From contig DMMK01000171.1 in assembly GCA_003453085.1 (NCBI GenBank), positions 1 through 9,937 on the forward strand: a stretch of 9,937 bases of DNA. The letters run 5' to 3'. The DNA comes from Verrucomicrobiales bacterium. GTDB lineage: Bacteria; Verrucomicrobiota; Verrucomicrobiia; Verrucomicrobiales; Verrucomicrobiaceae. Below are positions 1 to 9,200 of the stretch, in pieces (position 1 is the stretch's first letter; each line of letters begins with the position of its first letter). A program made the position numbers and the translations under genes. The notes below the pieces were generated by a model. It was not told the origin of the DNA, did not search any database, and saw only the letters and a list, made by a program, of their open reading frames with translations.

Positions 1-279
1 CCCAAGCCCGTGACCGTCCGTCCCCAGGGCGGAGGTCGTTTTCGAAATCACGCTGCCATTGGCATTCATTGGGTAGGTTGGGTTCACCCAGGCCTCCAGC
101 GTCAGCAGCGCCGGGCGCAATGTTTCAGAGTCGGCCACGGCCACCACATCATCCACCCCGTCAAAGACAAAGGCCTTGCCGATGCGCCCGGTTCCGTAAG
201 TCGTACCGGAGAGTGCCGAGCCAGCATCGGTCCCGATGATCGTGCCAGAGCTTGCTTCCGCAGGCCACCAAGTCAGCAC
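1..279 (-). other. LamG/concanavalin A-like lectin domain, partial (residues 3206-3298+)
   Basis: The segment starts VLTWWPAEASSG, continues IIGTDAGSALSG, then GRIGKAFVFDGVDDVVAVADS, ending LTLEAWVNPT and a strand with VISK. This is the standard start of a bacterial Laminin_G_3-type jelly roll ('W-W-x-x-(E/D)-G', 'G-x-A-(F/L)-x-F-D-G-x-D-D-x-V', 'x-x-(E/S)-(A/T)-W-V'). Such domains bind sugars or proteins, often through calcium. About 93 residues of a normal length near 150-200 are visible. It lies inside Ig repeat 13, so the Ig half-repeat is predicted to resume after it. Confidence 0.85.
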
Positions 280-3200
280 CCCGGAAGGCACCGCCGGAGA
301 CACGCTCCAGGCATAAGGGGCACTGCCGCCGCTGGCGACCAAGCTCTGCGTGTAAGGCAGGTACTGGGTGGCAGATGGCAGCGTCTCAGGACTGATGGCA
401 ATGACACCCTGGGTCACTTTCAAGATGTAAGTGCGGGCCCCGAAGCAGCCCGTGGCATCCGTAGCCCGCACGACGAAGGTGTAGTCACCCAAGAAGGCCC
501 CAGACGATACCGTGCCAGACAGAAGCCCGGCTGGCGAAAGCGTGAGCCCGTCAGGCAGGCTGCCCATGCTCAATGTGTAATTGTAAGGGATGCTGCCACC
601 GGTGGCGCTCAGATTCACCGAGTAGGCGATGTTTCGCGTCGCAGCTCCCAGCACGCCAGGATTCACCACGATAGAAGGGCAGGAACGGAAGCCAAAGTCC
701 AGCGTGTTCTCCACATTCGTGCTGCCCGCACTGCCGGGCTCCGTGGCGGCGATCAGCGTGAACTCTGGGCTGAAAACCGCCGTGCCCACACCGCCGGGTT
801 GCAGGCCATTGCTGTCATTGTCCTCGCCGTTATCATTCTGGTCCGCCACGGGGCTGGCCAGAGGGTAGGTGGAGCTCGGATTCGGGATGCGCAGGCGATA
901 AATGCCGGGCCGGTAGGCCAGCAGGCTGTAAACGCCGCTGCCGTTGGTCGTCGTGGTCGCCACGACTTCATCCGCCTGGTTCAGCAACTGCACAGTGAGG
1001 CCGCTGATGCCGATTTCAGCCGTGCTGTCATAAACGCCGTCGTTGTTTGTATCGGCCCAGACCTGATTGCCAACGGTGATGCCGCTGAAGAGACCGAAGT
1101 CCACACTGAGATCCGAGTCCGCACTATCATCGCCATCGTTCACCGGCTCCAGGCCCGAGGTCAGCGTGACAACCGGACTGAACAGAGGCGTCCCCTGCCC
1201 GCTAGGCTGGCTGCCGTTGTTATCATTATTCACCTGGTTGTCGAGGGCCACTGGCGTACCCCCTGTCAGGGGCAGGCCGGAGGGCGGCGTCACCTTCAGC
1301 ACATAGCGTCCTTCGGCGAGGTTGGAGAACTGGAAGTTGCCCGTCGTCGAGGTCGTGGCGCTGGAGATGAAGACGTCGTCTTCATTGCCTGCCGTGAGAT
1401 CCACACTGCTATAAAGCTGCACCGTGACTCCGCTGCGACCGAGTTCGTTACCATCCTTGAGACCGTTGTTGTTGGCATCCGTCCACACCTGGTTGCCGAT
1501 GGCCAGATTGTTGGCGGAGGAAAGCTGGCAAAGGGACACAAAATCCGCCACCACCGGTCCACTGCTAGAGCCGCCGCTGAGCACAAAATTCGCCGTATCC
1601 AACTGGGAAGCCGTGGCCCCTGCCGCCACACGGAAACGCCAGGTAAACTGCCGCCACTGGGGCTGGGCTCCATTCGCCACGGCCTCGGACCAGCTATTGT
1701 AATCAGCGGAAGTAAACTTGCTTAGCGAGGTACCCGTCACCGGGAAGCCGCAGCATTGCAGCTCGCCCACGGCCGAGGCTGTCATCTCCGCCTGGGAGAC
1801 CGTGTATTGCTGGTAGATGCCAGGAGTGCTGCCCGTGATGACCTGGAACACCGGAGCATTGGCACCCAAGTTCCAGATGATGGAGGCATCCGCCGCGCTG
1901 GCATTCGCCGCCCAGACTGAAAGCTGATATTCACGGCCTGCCTGCAACACCGTGCCCCAGCCTGCGCCGCCTGCCGCCCGCACGCTGACGCCGGAGCTGG
2001 TGCCCTGCAGCAGCATGTGACGACTGCCATGGCGTGACTTGAAGCTTTCCACCCAGGACACTCGGGATCCGCTGCCCGCAGCCTGGATCTGCACACGCTG
2101 CACCGGCTCGCCCAGGCCGCTGCTGCCATTGATGCCATTCACCCACTGGTAGGCATTGATGCCTGTCCCCAGTCCGGTGCCCGCACCATTGTAACCCAGC
2201 ACGCTGAGGGCCGTGCCCGTGCTGTTGGGCTGCTGCTGAAACTCGAAGCTCGGGTTGTCAATCAGGTTGCTGACGTAGCAGGCATCCAGGTTGGCAAAGC
2301 CAAAGTCCACGGTGGAGTCCGTGTCCGGGCCATCGCCATCGGCCGCCGTATCCGGCTCGCCCGCAGGAGTCAGCACAATGACGGGACCCACCACCTGGGT
2401 GCCGCTGCCCGCCGGCTGGATGGCGTTGCTGTCATTGTTCACACCGTTGTCCAGATTCACACCGCCCGTGCTCACCGCAGGAAAGTGCAGCGGTGCCGTC
2501 GGCATGCGCACATAGTAGCTTCCAGGCACCAGCAGGGTGAACTGGTAGAGGCCATTGGCATCGGTAAAGACATCCACCGCCGCCTTCACATCATCGCCAC
2601 CGCCGTTGTTGCGAACGCCGTCATTGCCAACCGACCACAGCTCCATGCGCAGGCCAGCGATGCCGCTTTCGCCCGTCTGGCGCAGGCCGTCATTGTTCAT
2701 GTCTGCCCACACCTGATTGCCCAGTGCCAGACTGCGTGCCGACATTGCAAAACTACGTGTCACCTGGCATCCGGCCACATCCACGGCCCGCACCGTGAAA
2801 CTGGCATTGCCCGTGAGGGAAGGAGTGCCCGAGATGACACCTCCAGGACTGAGGTTCAGCCCCGTGGGCAGGGCTCCCGAGGAAAGGGCCCAGGTCAGCG
2901 TGCTGCTGGCACCGCTGGCCGTCAGCGTCTGGTTGTAAGCCACGCCCAGATAGGCATCCGGCAAGCTGCTGGTGGTGATGGCCAACGGTGGGCAAACAGG
3001 CCCAAGGGTATAGGCCCGTGTGCCTGCGCAGCCGGAAGAATCGCTGGCACGGATGATGAAATTGGAAGTGACATTGCTGGTGGGCGTGCCGCTGATCACA
3101 CCCGTGGCCGTGTTCAGGCTCAGGCCCGCAGGCAGGCTGCCGCTGGCCACCGCCCAGGTGTAGGTCTGCCATTCTGTGACCGGTTTCGATGCGAAGCCCG

Positions 3201-6200
3201 GGCCTGACCAATAAAACCTTGCCACAGCACCACCGCCGTTTTCATAGAACTCGACTTTGACCGGCACCTCAGCCCCTCCGGTGAGATTCACGGCAGCCGC
3301 ATAATTGGTTGGGGACTGATCCCGCCACTGGTCGATCACCAGCACATTGTTCACCCACAGGCGAATACCGTCATCACTCGTTGTTCTGAAGGTGTAGGAG
3401 CCCGTGGATGGCGGCACCACCTTCCCTGTCCAGCGCACGGAGAACACATTGTTAGGCAACAGCGGGTCCGGGGAGCCGTTACCCCAGTCAAAGTCGATCG
3501 CCGCATCCTTGCGGGTCAGCAGCAGGGTGTTGAAGTTCAGACCTGAGTAATATTCGCCCGTCAGTCCGATCACAGGCAGGGCGGTCAGAGCCTGGCTGTA
3601 GGGTGTGCCGACAGTGGCGCTGGCGAGAGTCTCAGGATCCACCGTCACAGCCGAGCAGCCAGCATTGAGGGTGTAGGCACGGGTGCCTTCGCAGCCCTTC
3701 CAGTCCACCGCACGGACGGTAAAGGTGGCGGTGCTGGAATTGGCCAGGATGCCGCTGATGACACCCGTGGTGGCATTCAAGGACAGCCCTGCTGGCAGTG
3801 ACCCACTGGCCACCGTCCACTGATACGAAGTCCACTCCGTGACCGATTTCATCGCGAAGGACGGGCCGGACCAGTCCAGCGCAGCCACGGCATCGCCACC
3901 GCGTTCATAGTATTCCATGCGTACATTCACCGGCACACCGCCGGTCAGGCTCACCGTGGCCGTGTAAGCCGTCGCACCCTGGTCGATCCACCGATCAATC
4001 ACCAGCACATTGTTCACCCACAGGCGCACACCGTCATCTGCCGTGGCGCGGAAGGTGTAGCTGCCCGTCGAAGATGGCAGAACGGCACCCGTCCAGCGAA
4101 TCGAAAAACCGTCCACAGAAATGACCGGATCTGGCGAACCGCCACCCCACGCAAAGTTCACCGCCGCATCCTGACGTGTCAGCGCCAGGGTCTCAAAGTT
4201 CATGCCCAGGAAATACTCGCCTTTCAGCCCGCTGGGCAGATCGCTCGTCAAGGTCTGGCTGTAAGAAGTCCCGGCCATGCCTGGAGACAGCGTCGTCGGA
4301 GCGATGGAAACCGGCGAACAACCGACCGCCACGCTGTAATTCTTCGTCGCCACACAGCCATTCCCATCCGTAGCGGCAACGACGATGCTGGCAGGAGCCG
4401 TCACCGTGGTGGTGCCGCTGATGACGCCGCCTGGACTCAAGGTCAGCCCCGCAGGAAGGTCACCCGAGACCAGCGCATAAGTATAACTAGAAGCACCGCC
4501 AGAGGCCGTCAACGTTTGAGAATAAGGGCTGCCCACGACCACCGGGGCCAGGATCGCGGGCGAGATCGTGATGACCGGGCAGACTTTGAACGTCATCGAG
4601 ACGGTGCCCAGGCATCCGTTGGCATCCGTCGCACGGAAGGTGATGGCTGCACCTGCACCGTTACCCACTGTTGGCAGACCACTCAGCACCCCGCTTTCGG
4701 CATTCAGTGTTAGGCCCGTCGGCAGCGTGCCCGCGCTGACCGCCCAGGTGTAAGGCGCAGTGCCGTTGGTGGCCGTCAGCGTTTGGCTATACTCCACGCC
4801 CACAGCAGCCGCGGGCAGGTTCCCCGGAGTCACCGTCAGGGTCGGGCAGACCGGTGTGAGCACGTAGGCACGGGTGCCGCGACAGCCGTTGGTGTCTGTT
4901 GCTGTCAGGGTAAAGCTAGAAGGCGCGAGGCTGGTCACCACCCCGGTGATCTTGCCCGTGCTGACATTCAGCGTCAGCCCGGCAGGCAGGTTACCCGTGC
5001 CCACTGCATAAAGATAAGGTGCCGCCCCGCTGCTGGCGGTGACGGTCTGGTCGTAGGCAGCACCCAGAACAGGAGCAGGGAGCGTGCTCGGGCTGAGATT
5101 GATCACCGGGCAAACACGCAGCACCAGAGTGCGGGAAACCTGACAGCCATTGGCATCCGTGGCACGGAAGACCACCGACACGCCAGCTCCGTTCCCCGTC
5201 GTGGGAGTTCCACTGAGACGGCCTGTGGCTGGAACCAGGGTCAGGCCAGCAGGCAGCGTGCCTGAAGTAATGTCCCAGGTGTAGGGGCCCGTGCCTCCGC
5301 CAGCGGCCAGCATCTGGTCATAGAAAGTCCCCACCGAGGCTGCGGGCAGGGCGCTGGTGCTGACCGTCAATGCGGGACAGGAGGGAGTCAGGGTATAGGC
5401 CCGGCTGCCCATGCAACCGCTCGCGTCCGTCGCCCGGATGGTAAACGAAGCCGCCGTGGTGCTGTTCGGGATGCCCGTGAGCACGCCACTGTCGGCATTC
5501 AGCGTAGCCCAGGCAGGTAGCACACCCGCCGAAACGGCAAAAGTATAGGGGGCCGTGCCGCCGCTGGCCGTAAAGGTCTGCGTGTAACTTGCACCCGTCA
5601 CCGCGGAGGTAACCGTGACCGGATTCACCGTGATGGACGGGCACTGCACCGTGACCTGATAATCCTCCACCTCGCCCTGTCCATGGGAACCCACGGACGG
5701 GATGCCAGGGAGGGAGCTGAGACGCAGACGAAGCCCCAGGGGCGTGCCACGCACGGCTGTCCCGGGCACATTCACCGTGAAGGTGCGGGACTGCACGCTG
5801 GCGCTTGTCGTCACCGTCGTTTCCGCGATGACCTGCTCATTGCTACCATTCAGCGCCCCATCATTGTTCCAGTCCACCCAGGCCGAAAAATAGGCCGTTG
5901 CACCGGTGTTGTTAAACAGGTTCAACGTCATGGAACTGCTGGCACCGGAAGAAAAAGCAGGAAGTGCCGAGTCTTCGTCGTCCGTTCCCACGGCATCGTC
6001 ACCGGTGGCCGTTGCATTGGCCGGGTTAGTCATTTCGGAATCCGTCGCGTTTGTGCCGATGCGCAGGCCGGCATTCACCACGCTGCTGGCGCTGCCCAGC
6101 ACGGACAAGTCACCAAAATCCACAGGTGCGGCCAGCAAGGCCACCAGATAGTCTTCCACTTCCCCGATACCGGCACTGCCCGTGGGGGCCACACTGCTGA

Positions 6201-9200
6201 CGGTGGACAGGCGAAATCGCATCCCGGCCATCCCAGGAGTCACACCTGCGGGCACCGTGATGCTGATGTTTTGAGTCACCCCATTGGTGCCGTTGGCGAC
6301 GATGCGGTTGGTGATCACCTGCTCCCCGGCATCGGTGAGGTCGCCATCCAGATCTGCATCCAGCCAGGCATTCAGGTAAACCGTGCCGCCTGAAGTGTTG
6401 AGGAGCTTGACCGGAACCGTGACCGTGCTGCCCGCCGTGAAACTCGCCGGCATGGTCACGCCGTCTTCATCATCAATGTCATCAATGTCGTCTCCGTTCG
6501 CGTAAAGGTTGCTGCGGGGACGGGATTCCGTGTCCACTTCGTTGCCCAAGCGCACCGTGGTGCTCCAGGTGCTGCTGGCAGCGCCAAAGCCGACATAGTC
6601 ACCAAAGTCCTGAGTGGAAGCTTCGCAGTCGGAGAAGGCTACGGCATGGGGGCCGTCCAGGCTGGTGGTCAGCTTGCGCAACAGGCTGCCTGAGGCAGAA
6701 AAGACATCCAGCTCATTCTCGCCATAATCCACCACATACAGGTTGCTGTCTGGCCCCCATTTGATCCCCGTGTAGGGATTCGAGCCGGAATCCAGCGTCA
6801 CAAACGTGCTGCGGGTTCCGCCTGGCAGGCTGATCGCATCCACCCGTCCGTTGCTGGAGTTGTTGTTGCGCACGTTGACATAGAGGCGGCCATCTGGCCC
6901 CCAGGCCAGCCCGCGTGGATACTCGCCGGAAGGCCAAGTGGCGATGACTGAAAGCAGGGTGCCGCTGCTGTTGTACTGGCGCAGCGAGCCGCCGGAAATG
7001 TTTTGCGTGATGTAAAGCTTCCCTTCCTCATCGAACACCAGGCCCGCAGGGCTGCTGGTGCTGAGGACGGTGCCCAGCACCTCGCCCGTCGTCTGGTTAA
7101 ACCGCAGCACATTGCCCGCATTTTGGTTCGCAATGTAGATGCTGGAGTCCAATGCGACCGCCATCTGATACGGAAAGTTCAGCCCACGGCCCGCAGGCAC
7201 CAGCGTGCTGATGAGGGCCCCGGTAAACGGATTGTGCTTGGTGACGGTGTTGCTGGACCCGTTAGCTACCAGCAAGGTGTTGTCGCTCACACGATACCCA
7301 TAGTTAGGCGAACTGAGGCCCGAGGGCGTCCATGTCGCCAGGTGCGACCCGTCCGTCCCGCTGAAGCGGCTAATGGTGTTATTGTTGTAGTTTACCACGA
7401 CCACGGCAAACTCCGGACAGGCGCTGGTGACACTCACCAGATGGTCCTCAACTTCGCCGATGCCGCTGGTGCTGGCACTGCCAGGATTTGAAGTGGAAGT
7501 CAGCCGTACGCGTGCGCCGACCATGCCTTCCATCGCCGTCGCAGGCACGGTGAAGTTGATCGCACGGTTCACATTGTTTGTTCCATTGGCGATGGAGAGA
7601 TTGGTGGCCACCTGCTCGGTGCTGCTCAGCGTGCCGTCGCCGTTCCAGTCCATCCACATGTTTAGGTAGGCGGTGGCACCACGTGTGTTGGTCACACGCA
7701 CCGTCGCCGTTCCCGCGTTGCCCTGCACCAGGGAACTGAAGGTCACACCGTCTTCATCATCACTGCCGAAGGTGTCGTCCCCGCTGGCAATGTTATCGGC
7801 GATGGTGCTGCCTTCGGCATCCACCAAAGTGCCGATGCGAAGTCGGCTATTCACAGTGCTGCTGGCATTGCTAAAGAGACTGTAGTCGCCGAAGTCCGAG
7901 GTCGCCCCATTGATGGTGAAGGAGTAGGCACGGGTGCCAAAACAGCCACTGGCATCCGCAGCCCGGAGTGTCACGCTGCTGGTGCCCGCCGTGGTGGGTA
8001 GGCCTGAGATGGCCCCTGTCTCTTCATTGAGCACCAGGCCCGCAGGCAGGCTGCCGCTGCTGACCGAAAAGGCATACGGAGGCGTGCCCGAAGAGGCGGT
8101 GACCGTGGCGCTGTAGTTCAAGCCCAGGGTGCCATTGACCATGGAGGAGGGTGACAGGGTGATCACCGGGCACACCACCAAGCGCACCGTCTGGCTGCCG
8201 CTGCAGCCGATGCTGTCCGTGGCCGTCAGTGTCACTTCCACGCCTTCGCCATTCGCACTTGTCGCCTTGCCCCCCATCACCCCGGTGGTAGGGTTCAGCG
8301 TCAGCCCTGCGGGCAGGCTGCCACCGGTCACCGACCAGGTGTAGGAGTTGCTGCCGCCCGTGGCCATGAAGCTCTGGCTGTAGGTCACATTGATGATCGC
8401 ATTCGCGGGAACCGCTGGAGAGATCGCAATCGGAGTACAGAGCGCATTGATGGTGTAGCTGCGCTGCCCCATGCAGCCGCTGGCATCCATCACCCGCACA
8501 GTGAAGGAGGCCGAAGCCGGGCTGGAGCGGGTGCCGGAGAGGACACCGGTGCTCGCATTCAGCGAAAGGCCTGCGGGCAGGCTGCCGCTGGCGATGCTGT
8601 AAAGATTGGAGCCAATGCCGCCGCTGGCCGTGAGTGTCTGCGTGTAAAAGGCCCCCAAACTTCCCGCAGGCAGGCTGGCAGGATTCAGCGTGATGGCAGG
8701 ACAATTTTGCTGAAAGAGCATCGAGTCTTCCAGAGAGGAAAGGTTCCTGCCATAGATGGCCATCGTCATGCCATCGGCAGAGATGCCGTCACCGCCGTTG
8801 TAGAGATTCCAGCCATAGTAGGTGGAGTCCTGGCTAGCGTGCCCATCCGTGGCCAGCAGGTCCAGAAAGGTCGTGTAACTGCTGAGGGGCGAAAGCCACA
8901 TCACCGCGAAGCTGCCATTGCTGCCCGCCGTATGCACGGAGCCCAGCACGCGGCCCGTATCGCTCACCGCACCCACCTTGCCACCCAAAGTGTCTCCGGC
9001 CCGCAGCGGCAGGTTCATGCGGAGGCCCTGCACCGTATCAAAAACAAAGGGGCCTAACAAATAGTCATTTTCAATCTCAGAGGTGGCCACATAACGACCG
9101 TCCGGGCTCACCTTGCCGCCGCTGATGAAGCCAAAGCTGGCCACCGTCGTTGTCCATCCGGTGGCCACGCTGCCGCGCAAAATTTTGCCGTAACCCGTGC

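Noticed and set aside
10..1725. Open frame of 571 codons on the + strand
   Set aside because: It lies in exact codon register opposite the giant gene. Its translation is rich in Arg, His and Ala with no domain, as expected for the antisense of GC-rich codons. The minus strand reads clear SdrD_B, Ig and LamG motifs across the same bases.
5683..6393. Other + strand open frames (also at 2485-3207, 4783-5265, 7003-7491, 8707-9057)
   Set aside because: All are in the same antisense register and lie wholly inside recognisable minus-strand domains. None has a plausible ribosome site or protein-like composition.
6472..6489. Two tandem copies of a 9-base unit, suspected slippage tract
   Set aside because: Only two copies exist, and GEVED 2 has the same length as its sister domains, so nothing was gained. 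It is explained by a run of Asp-Asp-Ile codons.
5644..7905. Dockerin domains, suggested by D-x-N-x-D-G-x-L loops
   Set aside because: Each loop occurs once per 162-residue unit with flanking beta-strands and the GEVED motif. Dockerins have two such loops within about 60 residues.
415..8703. Regularly spaced DNA similarity resembling a repeat array (CRISPR-like or satellite)
   Set aside because: The period is about 264-267 bp, in frame, with diverged codons. It follows from tandem Ig domain coding, not from a nucleic-acid repeat element.
8024..8704. 226-codon minus-strand frame
   Set aside because: It is in a different frame from the giant gene and is very rich in His, Gln and Arg. The main frame across these bases reads three well-formed Ig repeats.
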